Counted from the first letter of the stretch, positions 14,720 through 22,581 are shown. The stretch is DNA of 24,938 nucleotides from Nitrospiraceae bacterium (GCA_005800255.1 SYGW01000074.1:1-24938); one strand, 5' to 3'. Translations and numbers: made by a program. The notes: generated from the letters alone by a model not told the origin.

Positions 14720-15952
14720 CTATTTACGTTTCGCACCCTCTGTAAGCCAGGCAGCAGCCCCGGCGCCAGCCGCCTTGCCGGTGGCAAAACAGGCGGTCAA
14801 GAGATAGCCTCCGGTCGGCGCTTCCCAATCCAACATTTCTCCGGCGCAAAACAGGCCAGGCAACGAACGGATCATCAGCCGTGTATCCAACGCATCGAAG
14901 GGCACTCCTCCTGCCGTGCTGATCGCTTCCGCCAACGGACGGGCGGCAACCAGCCGTAGCGGCAAGGATTTAATCGCCGCAGCCAGGCGGGCGGGATCGG
15001 CAAAATCCTCTTTCGACACCACTTCACGCAGCAACCCCGCCTTCACCCCTTCGATATGGGCCTGCCGCTGCAGATGCGTGGCCATGGTGCGTTTGCCGCG
15101 CGGCCTCGCTAAGTCATGAGCCAGACGAGGCACATCGCGGTCAGGCGCCAGATCGAGACGCACCGTGGCCTCGCCATTCGCCAGAGTCTCGTCTCGCAAA
15201 GAGGCAGACACTGCGTAAATCACGCCACCCTCCACCCCGGTCTCCGTGATGACGAACTCGCCGGGATGCCAGGATTCAGCGCCAGCCTGGCTTCGCATAA
15301 TAATCGCCACCGACTTGACCGGATAGCCGGCGAACTTCGTCCGAAAATGCTCGCTCCAGCCCACGTCGAAGCCGCAATTCGCCGGCTGCAACGGCGCGAT
15401 CCGAATCCCGCGCCCCGCCAACAGAGGCACCCAGGACGCATCGGACCCGAGCTTCGGCCAACTCCCGCCGCCGAGCGCCAGCACCGTCGCATCGGCCTGG
15501 ACAGAGCGGTGCCCCTCCGCAGTGGTAAAACAGAGGACCCCCTGCTCATCCCAGCCTGACCAACGGTGGCGCATGTGGAACCGCACACCGGCCTGGCGCA
15601 ACCGGCGAATCCAGGCGCGCAACAAAGGCGCAGCCTTGAGATCCTTGGGGAACACACGTCCGGAAGAACCTTCAAATGTTTTGATGCCGAGTCCAGCAGC
15701 CCAGGCCCGGAGCTCCGCAGGACCGAACGACGCGAGCAACGGCTCGATCTGCGCGCGGCGCGCTCCATAACGAGCGAAAAACTTCTCCGCCGGTTCCGAA
15801 TGTGTCAGGTTCAAACCGCCCTTCCCTGCCAAGAGAAACTTGCGTCCGACCGATGCCATCGCATCATAGAGATCGACCTCTGCCCCGCCGGCACGAGCCG
15901 CCTCTGCGGCCATGAGCCCGGCCGGACCACCGCCGATAATCGCAATATTCAT
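14720..15952 (-). CDS. FAD-dependent oxidoreductase of the HI0933-like / TIGR03862-type flavoprotein family
   Basis: The 410-residue protein begins MNIAIIGGGPAGLMAAEAAR, a classic dinucleotide-binding fold for FAD (GGGPAG at residues 7-12). Further family features are the KFLLAGKGGLNLTHSEP loop near residue 40, the FPKDLKAAPLLRAW segment and the C-terminal FAD-contact region GLFCAGEMLDWEAPTGGYLL. These match the HI0933-like group, whose members are predicted NAD(P)/FAD oxidoreductases with no established substrate. ATG 15952 is used because AGGA sits about 6 bases before it; ATG 15958 in the same frame is possible. It is transcribed away from the small gene at 16107 and toward accA. I infer no specific pathway. 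Confidence 0.85.
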   Translation of the reverse strand: MNIAIIGGGPAGLMAAEAARAGGAEVDLYDAMASVGRKFLLAGKGGLNLTHSEPAEKFFARYGARRAQIEPLLASFGPAELRAWAAGLGIKTFEGSSGRVFPKDLKAAPLLRAWIRRLRQAGVRFHMRHRWSGWDEQGVLCFTTAEGHRSVQADATVLALGGGSWPKLGSDASWVPLLAGRGIRIAPLQPANCGFDVGWSEHFRTKFAGYPVKSVAIIMRSQAGAESWHPGEFVITETGVEGGVIYAVSASLRDETLANGEATVRLDLAPDRDVPRLAHDLARPRGKRTMATHLQRQAHIEGVKAGLLREVVSKEDFADPARLAAAIKSLPLRLVAARPLAEAISTAGGVPFDALDTRLMIRSLPGLFCAGEMLDWEAPTGGYLLTACFATGKAAGAGAAAWLTEGAKRK

Positions 15953-16090
15953 AAACATCCTATGGATGATGTCTAGTGAGAGGGAGGAGACCCCAGAGCC
16001 TCTTAGAACCCTACATGCAGAAACAGAGCTGGTCAAGCAGGCCTGCGCCACGCACAATCAATTCCGAAGGTTTCCCTGCCGCAAACAGGC

Positions 16091-16096
16091 TATACT
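16091..16096 (+). promoter_or_regulatory. -10 element TATACT upstream of the 117-aa gene
   Basis: TATACT differs from the consensus at one base. The predicted transcript start is near 16103, leaving only about 4 bases before the ATG at 16107. No convincing -35 lies at the usual distance, so the promoter is tentative. Confidence 0.35.
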
Positions 16097-16106
16097 CTCT
16101 CTACCT

Positions 16107-16460
16107 ATGGATGAACAAAAACCGGCAGAGATCATCGAACTTCGAGTCAGCTCCCGCTATGTCACTAAACATCCTTGGGTAGTGCAGGCTATCGGAGGAT
16201 TCCTCTCCGCCTATTTCATGGAACAGCCTGAGTTTCGCGTCCAACGGCACAGAGAAGAACCGGAGTCCGGCGCTTACCTATGGATTTGCGAGGTGCCGGC
16301 CACGATGAAGCTCCAGAGGCTCCTGAGGCGGCTGAAGGAGGATATCCCCCCCTGCCAGACCCAACAGATTTCCACTGATCTCCCGACGCCGGCCTGCTAT
16401 CTCATCGATTGCCCGGAGCAAGTAACGCATCCCTCCCTCGCCCCCTTAGAGACTGGATAA
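16107..16460 (+). CDS. Hypothetical protein, 117 aa
   Basis: The likely start is ATG 16107 (MDEQKPAEIIELRVSSRYV). The frame stays open upstream, but that part is antisense to the FAD protein and the divergent promoter region. The product looks soluble, with no signal peptide or strong membrane segment. It has a hydrophobic, aromatic patch (VVQAIGGFLSAYFM) followed by a basic amphipathic helix (MKLQRLLRRLKED) and two cysteines near the C-terminus (CQ and CYL). I do not recognise a family. It lies between the divergent FAD protein and the phosphoesterase, 52 bases before the latter. There is no Shine-Dalgarno sequence (the upstream bases are CT-rich), so it could be translated from a nearly leaderless mRNA. 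Confidence 0.6.
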   Translation: MDEQKPAEIIELRVSSRYVTKHPWVVQAIGGFLSAYFMEQPEFRVQRHREEPESGAYLWICEVPATMKLQRLLRRLKEDIPPCQTQQISTDLPTPACYLIDCPEQVTHPSLAPLETG

Positions 16461-16498
16461 ACACGGCTTTCCGTCAAGTAGCGAGTCCGCTTAAGGAA

Positions 16499-16507
16499 TG
16501 GTATAAA
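16499..16507 (+). promoter_or_regulatory. Extended -10 promoter for the phosphoesterase gene
   Basis: TGG followed by TATAAA (16499-16507) is an extended -10 (TGn plus hexamer) matching the consensus at five of six hexamer bases. The -35 region (TAGCGA, 17 bases upstream) is weak, as is usual for extended -10 promoters. Expected transcript start is at about 16513-16515, on or within the ATG at 16513. Confidence 0.5.
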
Positions 16508-16512
16508 TTCTC

Positions 16513-17403
16513 ATGCAACGAAAACTGCTTTTTGGAACAATGACCCTCTCCCTGGCAATCGCCCTGGGCGCCTTTTCTCCTGCGTCGGCAGTAAGCGGCA
16601 GCACCTTACACCTCCCCAGGCCAGACCATATCGTGATCGTGATTGAAGAGAATCACTCCTATAGCCAGATTATCGATTCGCCCGATGCGCCCTACATCAA
16701 CAGCCTGGCAGCCCAGGGCGCGGTCTTCACCCAGTCCTTTGGCGTCACCTACCCCAGCAAACCGAACTATCTCGCACTGTTTTCCGGATCGACCCAAGGC
16801 ATCACCGATAATACCTGTCCCCATACTCTGACGACTCCCAATCTTGGCCATGCGTTGCTACAAGCGGGGCTGACCTTCACCGGTTACTCGGAAGACCTGC
16901 CCTCGGCCGGGTCTCTCATCTGCATCGCCGGGGACTATGCGCGCAAGCATAATCCCTGGGTAAATTGGCAGGACAGCCAGGCCCATGGACTCCCGGCGAC
17001 GGCCAACCAGCCCATGACCGCCTTCCCAACCGATTTCAGCAGCCTCCCAACCGTCAGCATCATCGTGCCGAACCAGGTCAACGACATGCACCATGGGAAA
17101 GACCCAGAAACGATTCAGCGAGGCGATCAATGGCTGAAGGACCATCTGGAAGCCTATGTCCAGTGGGCGCAACAACACAACAGCCTGTTAATCGTGACCT
17201 GGGACGAAGACAACAAGAAAGAGCATAACCGGATCGCGACGCTCGTCATCGGCCCTATGGTGCGAGCCGGACACTACGACCAGCGGATCAATCACTACAA
17301 CGTCTTGCGGACAATCGAAGACCTCTACGGGCTCCCCCATTCCGGCGCGAGCGCTGAAGCCGCTCCCATCAACGTAATCTGGAAGACCCCGCTCCATCCG
17401 TAA
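16513..17403 (+). CDS. Secreted phosphoesterase (phospholipase C / acid phosphatase AcpA superfamily)
   Basis: The 296-residue protein has a Sec signal peptide (MQRKLLFG, a hydrophobic core, then PASA) with likely cleavage after about residue 26, so it acts in the periplasm or outside the cell. The mature part begins with the phosphoesterase signature HIVIVIEENHSY (E45-E46-N47 among the expected metal ligands). It also carries TYPSKPNYLALFSG, which holds the probable Ser/Thr nucleophile, then IVTWDEDNKKEHNR, and ends with NHYNVLRTIEDLYGLP. This layout fits the phosphoesterase family that includes phosphatidylcholine-hydrolysing phospholipase C and AcpA; the substrate cannot be decided. An AAGGAA lies 14 bases before the ATG, which is too far for a good ribosome-binding site. 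Confidence 0.85.
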   Translation: MQRKLLFGTMTLSLAIALGAFSPASAVSGSTLHLPRPDHIVIVIEENHSYSQIIDSPDAPYINSLAAQGAVFTQSFGVTYPSKPNYLALFSGSTQGITDNTCPHTLTTPNLGHALLQAGLTFTGYSEDLPSAGSLICIAGDYARKHNPWVNWQDSQAHGLPATANQPMTAFPTDFSSLPTVSIIVPNQVNDMHHGKDPETIQRGDQWLKDHLEAYVQWAQQHNSLLIVTWDEDNKKEHNRIATLVIGPMVRAGHYDQRINHYNVLRTIEDLYGLPHSGASAEAAPINVIWKTPLHP

Positions 17404-17480
17404 CCCTTCGCTACCAGATCCCGCCCATCGCAACCCTCCTTTAGCCTGGATAGAATACAGCGATCCCAATATACTCCGGC

Positions 17481-17672
17481 TCATCTCCACAGAAAGCCGA
17501 ATACGATCAGCGCGACATGGAACAACGGCTCCCGGAGAATTGCGACGACGCTCTGCCAGAACCAGACTGTCTCAGGAACCTGTTCGATGGCGAACTTCCA
17601 GCAAAGCTGCACGACCGCATCCATGGCAATCACCAGGGTCAGAGTCAGCCAGACAAGTTGTCTTCTGCTCAA
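17481..17672 (-). pseudogene. Truncated EamA/SMR-like small membrane protein remnant
   Basis: Sixty-three codons from a TTG start read MSRRQLVWLTLTLVIAMDAV, then VQLCWKFAIEQVPETVWFW, and a second hydrophobic helix ending in FGFLWR and a stop. The spacing of a Lys-containing first helix and a second helix after a VP turn looks like the first half of small four-helix EamA/SMR-like transporters, which are about twice this length. No continuation of the expected third and fourth helices was found in the 77 bases between its stop and the phosphoesterase stop. The TTG start has no clear ribosome-binding site. It is therefore more likely a deletion remnant than a working gene, but a genuine two-helix protein cannot be excluded. 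Confidence 0.45.
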
Positions 17673-17716
17673 TAGCGGATGTTTCGAAGCAACTGGTTAG
17701 GTCATAGCAACGGGGC

Positions 17717-17734
17717 GCTCACAGGATCGTGAGC
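17717..17734. repeat. 6-bp perfect stem-loop downstream of crcB
   Basis: GCTCAC at 17717-17722 and GTGAGC at 17729-17734 are reverse complements around a 6-base loop. It lies about 100 bases past the crcB stop in the direction of transcription. It has no T-run. The rest of the 17673-17838 gap shows nothing else. Confidence 0.3.
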
Positions 17735-17838
17735 AGACTCAGTGGCTGGATCTGACAGGGAATCGCCAGGGCACAACATCATCGAAACACCAGTAGCGGT
17801 TTTCTTCGCAACAAGGCCGCGTGAAGACTGAGAAGAGA

Positions 17839-18222
17839 TCATTTCCAGATCGCAGAGGCCAACGTATAGCCAAGCCAGACCGCACCAATCCCCAGCAACA
17901 CTTGCGCCCCGACATTCAGCAAGGCGAGCGCCGCCTCCCCATCCCGGATCAAATTCATCGTTTCATTGCCAAAGGCCGAGAAGGTTGTAAACCCGCCGAG
18001 AATGCCGACAATCAAAAAGGCCTGTGTATCAGCGCCGATGAGCGCGCTGCCGACACAAAGCCTGGACAGGAATCCGATACAGAGACAACCCAACACATTC
18101 ACCGCCAGCGTTCCATAGGGAAACACGGTGCTCGGGCTGAGCGCTTGCGCAAAGCCACTCGCGAGATAACGAAGGACTGAGCCGATGAACCCGCCGGCCC
18201 CGATTAGCAACAGTTTGATCAT
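17839..18222 (-). CDS. crcB: Fluoride exporter CrcB/Fluc
   Basis: CrcB (Fluc) is a small, dual-topology fluoride channel that lets F- leave the cytosol. The 127-residue length and four hydrophobic segments fit the family. Signature stretches are GGFIGSVLRYLASG at the N-terminus, NVLGC at residues 42-46 and GGFTTFSAFGNE at about 76-87, which contains the Phe and Ser residues lining the pore. The ATG at 18222 gives the standard N-terminus. No Shine-Dalgarno sequence is obvious. I looked for the fluoride (crcB-motif) riboswitch upstream and did not find its conserved blocks. A 5-bp GC-rich hairpin (GGCGC, CCTA, GCGCC) lies about 20 bases upstream. No second crcB copy lies nearby, so it probably works as a homodimer. 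Confidence 0.92.
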   Translation of the reverse strand: MIKLLLIGAGGFIGSVLRYLASGFAQALSPSTVFPYGTLAVNVLGCLCIGFLSRLCVGSALIGADTQAFLIVGILGGFTTFSAFGNETMNLIRDGEAALALLNVGAQVLLGIGAVWLGYTLASAIWK

Positions 18223-18251
18223 CGTATAAAGCTACAGCCAAGGCGCCCTAG

Positions 18252-18578
18252 CGCCGGAGTGTATACCAAACCCAGCCACAATCGCACCTGGATTTCCCTC
18301 TCCACGCGCACAGACCCGATGCGCTCACGTACAACGGGTTCCCCTGCCAGCGGCGCGGCTCCATCCTGCCCGCTTACGGTTTTCCCGGTGTCGCGGCCGG
18401 CTCGCCGGCATCCGGCTTTGTGGTCTCAGAATTGAACATGCACACCCTGCGTGGTGAAAAAGAAATCAGCGCCAAATTACTGCCTTACGGCAACGCTATC
18501 AACGATCGGCGGGAGAGAACCTGGAACTTTACCCATGAGTCCATGCGACAAGCGGCTAGATCGCTTCCAGCACACTGA
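18252..18578 (+). pseudogene. Orphan coding-like frame without a start codon, probable gene remnant
   Basis: Between crcB and the methyltransferase, plus-strand frame 18252-18578 is open for 108 codons up to a TGA. Both other plus-strand frames hit stops here. The translation looks protein-like, for example FPCQRRGSILPAYGFPG, then SPASGFVVSELNMHTLRG and LLPYGNAINDRRERTWNF, with G- or C-ending codons as in the neighbouring genes. There is no ATG, GTG or TTG in the first half, the upstream end runs into a TAG beside the crcB promoter region, and the tail overlaps the end of the methyltransferase gene by about 23 bases. The simplest reading is the 3' end of a lost gene. I do not recognise the family, and chance openness in high-GC DNA is the alternative. 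Nothing else is evident in this 333-base gap. Confidence 0.35.
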
Positions 18579-19380
18579 CTAAATACCCGCCCTCCAGAAA
18601 GTCTATATCCTTGGTCTGTTCATAGACATCCAGGATGACTGCCGACGGATAATATTGCGAAGAGCGCAGCTTGAAAAACTTCTGTGGCCTCAGATGCGCC
18701 TGCTTCATGTTCAGCGACCCCTCTTCGAACAAAGTCGACAACAGGTCGAACCGGCCCAACTCATGCCGTTTGGCCTGACTATAATCGACTCGCACGCACA
18801 GGCCGCCTTTCCGCAGCAACGTACGAAGATTCCGCGAAACCACCCGGCTCATGAGCAATTGATCAAACAGCTCCTCGGCTTTCTCCCCCTTTTCCTGTTT
18901 TCTGGCTAACAGCCGTGCGAGATCCCGGTCTCTCGGGAAGCGTTTCTCAATCTGACGCCGCTCACTGATCACCGACACGATATTGGGAAAGGTAAACACG
19001 ATAACGTCCGCCTTCGCGGCTGGAGCAGAAAAGTCCGGCAATTTTGCACAGCGAAATTCAATGGCGGACTGACGCTTCTTTCGCTTGACGCCAGCCCAGG
19101 TCTCCGCCTCACTCAACATCACCTTCGACCCATCGATGCCGAGAAAGTTCCAACCGGGAAGCCCCTCAACCAACTGCTTCATAATCAGGCCGGTGCCGCA
19201 CCCATAATCGATAAGAAGTCCGCTCTTCTTCTGCGCACACCGCGCCACATGGTTAGCAATATTCTTATAGGCTGCCACATGGGCCTTATTCCTCGTCTGG
19301 CCCACCCACCATTGCCCCACTTTCCGGTTGTAGGCCACGAGGCCGGCGGCCAGGGTCTTATCGAAATCAATCTGTGGCAT
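18556..19380 (-). CDS. Class I SAM-dependent methyltransferase, substrate unknown
   Basis: The 274-residue protein has a Rossmann-type methyltransferase core. Motif I is LLIDYGCGTGL, with the glycine loop at residues 60-64. The acidic end of strand 2 appears in FLGIDGSKVMLSEAE, and motif IV is ADVIVFTFPNIVSV. A charged linker rich in Lys, Arg and Glu (about residues 140-175) precedes RTLLRKGGLCVRVDY, the usual post-motif strand. It ends with a C-terminal part that is not standard to small-molecule methyltransferases I can name. GTGGGAGA lies just before the ATG. It stands alone between the orphan frame and the Old Yellow Enzyme gene, 83 bases away on the same strand, so co-transcription with the latter is possible. 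Confidence 0.8.
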   Translation of the reverse strand: MPQIDFDKTLAAGLVAYNRKVGQWWVGQTRNKAHVAAYKNIANHVARCAQKKSGLLIDYGCGTGLIMKQLVEGLPGWNFLGIDGSKVMLSEAETWAGVKRKKRQSAIEFRCAKLPDFSAPAAKADVIVFTFPNIVSVISERRQIEKRFPRDRDLARLLARKQEKGEKAEELFDQLLMSRVVSRNLRTLLRKGGLCVRVDYSQAKRHELGRFDLLSTLFEEGSLNMKQAHLRPQKFFKLRSSQYYPSAVILDVYEQTKDIDFLEGGYLVSVLEAI

Positions 19381-19463
19381 AGTTCTCCCACCGCATAATT
19401 ACTCAGTTTCCTCGTTCATGACTCATCACGCACCGCTCGGCATTGTCCGGCTAGCAAAATTTT

Positions 19464-20552
19464 TCAGCCACCTGCCAAGCTCAAATAGTCAGTATAGCCC
19501 TTCTCAGCCCCACCGTAAAAGGTCTCGACCTGAGGGGCGTTCAAGGGAGCACCTTTGGCAAACCGTTCCGGCAAATCAGGATTGGCGATAAAGAGCCGGC
19601 CGAAAGCAATGAGATCGGCCTCGCTCCTAGCAAGAGCCGTCGTCGCTCGCTCGAAGGTATAGCAGCCGCAGACCATGTAGATACCGCCAAAGAGGTCGCG
19701 CAAACGGCGAAAATCAACCGATTGCCCAGTCGTGACCACGGACTGATCCATCTCCACCACATGGAGATAGGCCAGTTTGAGCGCGCCGAGCTTTTTGGCC
19801 ACATAGCCAAACGTCTTATCGGGCTCGGAATCTTGCATGCTGTTAAAGGGGGTGACCGGCGAAATCCTGACTCCGACCCGATTCACGCCCCAGACCTGCG
19901 TAACGGCCTCGACCACGTCGAACAGCAAACGCGCGCGGTTTTCAATCGAGCCACCATAGGCATCGGTGCGATGGTTCGACCCGTCGCGCAAGAACTGATC
20001 GAGGAGATAGCCATTGGCGGAATGGACCTCGACCCCGTCGAATCCCGCCTCGATCGCATGCTGCGCGCCCCGGCGATACTGAGCCACAATCCCCGGGAGC
20101 TCCGCGAGATCAAGCGCTCTGGGCGTCACGAACGGCTTGAGCCCCTCATAGGTGATCGCATCGCCCTCCGGCTTGATCGCGGAGGGGGCGATAGGAAGCA
20201 CCCCGCCGGGCTGCAGCGAGGGATGCGAGATGCGCCCCACATGCCAGAGTTGCAAAAAGATGCGCCCTCCCTCTTGATGCACCGCCTCGGTGATCGCGCG
20301 CCAGCCCTTCACTTGTTCAGCGGAATGGATGCCAGGCGTATTCGGATAGCCGACCCCTTCCGGGCAGACCTGTGTCGCCTCGCTGATAATAAGTCCCGCC
20401 GAGACCCGTTGCCGGTAATAGAGCACGTTCATCGGTTGCGGCACCTGCCCCTGCCCCGCGCGATTGCGCGTCAACGGCGCCATCACGATCCGATTGCGCA
20501 ACTCATAGGGCCCTAGCTCTATCGGTGCAAACAAATCCGTAGCCTGGCTCAT
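19464..20552 (-). CDS. Old Yellow Enzyme family ene-reductase (NADH:flavin oxidoreductase, NemA-like)
   Basis: The product is an FMN-containing TIM-barrel reductase of 362 residues that reduces activated C=C bonds, and in NemA relatives nitrate esters or N-ethylmaleimide, using NAD(P)H. It opens DLFAPIELGPYELRNRIVMAPLTRNRA, the family start. It also has the flavin-contact stretch IFLQLWHVGRISHPS, the substrate-binding HSANG in VEVHSANGYLLDQFLRDGSN and the following YGGSIENRARLLFDVVEAV. A C-terminal FGRLFIANPDLPERFAKG completes the phosphate-binding end. The ATG at 20552 has GGGAT just upstream; an ATG four codons earlier is possible. It is transcribed divergently from prfC across a 363-base gap. 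No redox regulator gene is adjacent, so its inducer is unknown. Confidence 0.9.
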   Translation of the reverse strand: MSQATDLFAPIELGPYELRNRIVMAPLTRNRAGQGQVPQPMNVLYYRQRVSAGLIISEATQVCPEGVGYPNTPGIHSAEQVKGWRAITEAVHQEGGRIFLQLWHVGRISHPSLQPGGVLPIAPSAIKPEGDAITYEGLKPFVTPRALDLAELPGIVAQYRRGAQHAIEAGFDGVEVHSANGYLLDQFLRDGSNHRTDAYGGSIENRARLLFDVVEAVTQVWGVNRVGVRISPVTPFNSMQDSEPDKTFGYVAKKLGALKLAYLHVVEMDQSVVTTGQSVDFRRLRDLFGGIYMVCGCYTFERATTALARSEADLIAFGRLFIANPDLPERFAKGAPLNAPQVETFYGGAEKGYTDYLSLAGG

Positions 20553-20656
20553 GCTGTATCCCATTTCAGGTGAAAGGTAGCGATATACGTTCGTCCAGCC
20601 ATCTGGATTGAGGGCAGGAGAATAACACAGATTGGACGGAGGCGGCCTGGGTTACT

Positions 20657-20680
20657 CCCCCTGCTCGTGCAACGCGCGAG
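20657..20680 (+). repeat. Short dispersed GC-rich repeat, copy B
   Basis: It reads CTGCTCGTGCAACGCGCGAG from 20661 on the plus strand. It continues into CAC, so TGCTCG and CGAGCA form a 6-bp hairpin. It matches the copies at 10131-10153, 20800-20820 and 24325-24347. Confidence 0.5.
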
Positions 20681-20799
20681 CACAGAAAACCACCCCCAAC
20701 CACTCGCCGGTTCCCGTCCTTCTCCAGCTCCACCCTTCCATCAATAGGGAGCAGCCAGGCCGCCCTTCACTGCGCGTGTCGAACAAGCACCTTCTAATC

Positions 20800-20820
20800 G
20801 TGCGCGTTCCGCGAGCAGGA
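20800..20820 (-). repeat. Short dispersed GC-rich repeat, copy C
   Basis: On the minus strand it reads TCCTGCTCGCGGAACGCGCA then C. It is about 120 bases from copy B and in the opposite orientation. It is the most divergent of the four copies. Confidence 0.45.
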
Positions 20821-20915
20821 GGACGGCCAGGCTACCCGTAGTTTTCTGCCCTCCCAGGTGTTAAAACATATCTCCCAGACCTCATGTAGCGACCTGGATA
20901 CAAGAAGGACCGTCT

Positions 20916-22547
20916 ATGTCTTTACCGATCGAACAATCGCCGTCGTCCGATGAGTTAGCGCGTGAAGTTGTGCGGCGGCGCACCTTTGCCATTATTTCGC
21001 ACCCAGACGCAGGAAAAACCACCCTGACCGAAAAGCTCCTCCTCTATGCCGGCGCAGTCCACCTGGCCGGGGCCGTGCATGCCAGATCGAATCAACGCGC
21101 CTCGAAGTCGGACTGGATGGAGCTGGAACAGGCGCGCGGCATTTCCATCACCTCCACCGCGCTGCAATTCGACTATGAAGGAGTCCGGGTCAACCTGCTC
21201 GATACGCCGGGCCACCAGGACTTTAGCGAAGACACCTACCGCACCCTCATGGCCGTGGATAGCGCCGTCATGGTGCTCGACTGCGCCAAAGGCATCGAAC
21301 CCCAGACCAAGAAACTCTTCGCCGTCTGCCGCAAACGCAACATCCCCATCATGACCTTCATCAATAAGATGGACCTGCCGGGGCGCCATCCCTTCGAATT
21401 GCTCGAAGAGATCGAACAGACCTTGAACATGACGGCGGTCCCCTTCAATTGGCCTATCGGGGAAGGATCAGGTTTTCTCGGACTCTACGATCTGCAAGAC
21501 CCCCAAGTCCTCTTTTTCCAACGGACGGCCCATAACCAGAAACGGGCTCCGATGAGGGTCGAGACCTTCCCCCATCCGAGCCTCGCCGAAACACTGGGAG
21601 AGGCCTATGGTCCGCTGCAAGAAGAAATCGCCCTGCTCACCGGCGCCGGCGCCAAGTTCGAGCAAGACCGTTTTCTGGCCGGCCAACTCACGCCGGTCTT
21701 CTTCGGGAGCGCCCTCACGAACTTCGGCGTCGAGCCCTTCCTGAACGGCTTTCTCCGGCTCGCTCCCCCGCCAGGCCCTCGCATGAGCTCCAAGGGACTA
21801 GTCCAGCCAACCGATGAACAGGTCTCCGGCTTCGTAGTCAAGATTCAGGCGAACATGGACCCGCAACACCGTGATAGAATGGCGTTTCTCCGTATCGTGT
21901 CGGGTCGTTTCGAAAAGGACATGATGGTCCATCACGCGAGGCTGGACCGGAAGATTCGCATGACGAGACCGCACAGGCTCTTCGGGCGCGACCGGGAAAC
22001 CATCGATGAAGCCTATCCAGGCGACGTCGTGGGGCTCGTGAATCCAGGACTCTTTGCCATCGGGGATACCCTCTGCTCCGGCAGTCCCCTCGCCTTCGAT
22101 GCGATCCCGCTCTTTCCCCCGGAATGTTTCGGCGTACTGCGAAGCCAGGACCTTACGAAGCAGAAACAGTTCCAGAAGGGACTCCAGCAGCTGGAAGAGG
22201 AAGGGGTCATGCAGGTCTTCTATTCACCGGACCATGTGCGCCGGGAACCGGTCCTCGCCGCAGTCGGCGAACTCCAATTCGACGTAGTCGCCTCGCGGCT
22301 CGACAGCGAATATGGAGTCAAGGCCACGGTCGAGCGGATGCCCTTCGTCCTGGCCCGCTGGGTCACGGGCGAACCGGACGCGATCGCCCGCATCTACTGG
22401 CCTCAGGACACCAGACGGCTCGTGGACAAGGACGGCAGGCTGGTCATGCTCTTCGGCTCGGAACGGCTCCTCGCCTACTGCATCAAAGAATATCCTGCGC
22501 TCAAGTTTCAGCTGCGGGAAGAGATCGGCCAGGGAGAAGCATCGTAG
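20916..22547 (+). CDS. prfC: Peptide chain release factor 3 PrfC (RF3)
   Basis: RF3 is a GTPase that removes RF1 or RF2 from the ribosome after peptide release. The 543-residue protein has the translational GTPase motifs in order: G1 SHPDAGKTTL at residues 28-37, the switch region QARGISITSTAL, G3 DTPGH at 96-100 and G4 NKMD at 150-153. It also has the RF3-specific insert SNQRASKSDWMELEQ, which separates it from EF-G and LepA. The C-terminal domains include VFFGSALTNFGVEPFLNGF and LAAVGELQFDVV, as in E. coli PrfC. The ATG is preceded by AAGAAGGA at about 7 bases. It converges on the helicase gene, with a 125-bp inverted-repeat element between them. Confidence 0.97.
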   Translation: MSLPIEQSPSSDELAREVVRRRTFAIISHPDAGKTTLTEKLLLYAGAVHLAGAVHARSNQRASKSDWMELEQARGISITSTALQFDYEGVRVNLLDTPGHQDFSEDTYRTLMAVDSAVMVLDCAKGIEPQTKKLFAVCRKRNIPIMTFINKMDLPGRHPFELLEEIEQTLNMTAVPFNWPIGEGSGFLGLYDLQDPQVLFFQRTAHNQKRAPMRVETFPHPSLAETLGEAYGPLQEEIALLTGAGAKFEQDRFLAGQLTPVFFGSALTNFGVEPFLNGFLRLAPPPGPRMSSKGLVQPTDEQVSGFVVKIQANMDPQHRDRMAFLRIVSGRFEKDMMVHHARLDRKIRMTRPHRLFGRDRETIDEAYPGDVVGLVNPGLFAIGDTLCSGSPLAFDAIPLFPPECFGVLRSQDLTKQKQFQKGLQQLEEEGVMQVFYSPDHVRREPVLAAVGELQFDVVASRLDSEYGVKATVERMPFVLARWVTGEPDAIARIYWPQDTRRLVDKDGRLVMLFGSERLLAYCIKEYPALKFQLREEIGQGEAS

Positions 22548-22581
22548 ACTGAAGAAAAACTGGTGGACACACGCCCCTCCC

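Larger units (their letters stand above)
20553..20915. other. Divergent intergenic region between the ene-reductase and prfC
   Basis: This 363-base gap holds two copies of the short dispersed repeat (20657-20680 and 20800-20820) and no gene I can support. A 69-codon plus-strand frame (20632-20841) runs through both repeats and looks non-coding. Promoters for both flanking genes must lie here, but I found no near-consensus pair. AAGAAGGA (20901-20908) is the ribosome-binding site of prfC. Confidence 0.45.

Noticed and set aside
17717..17734. Intrinsic terminator of crcB
   Set aside because: The stem is only 6 bp, lies about 100 bases past the stop and has no U-run, so it is listed only as an inverted repeat.
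18223..18330. Fluoride (crcB-motif) riboswitch upstream of crcB
   Set aside because: The conserved blocks of the motif could not be found on the minus strand in this interval; only a small GC hairpin is present.
20632..20841. A 69-residue protein between the ene-reductase and prfC
   Set aside because: The frame runs through two intergenic repeats, is rich in Pro, Arg and Ser, and has no ribosome-binding site.
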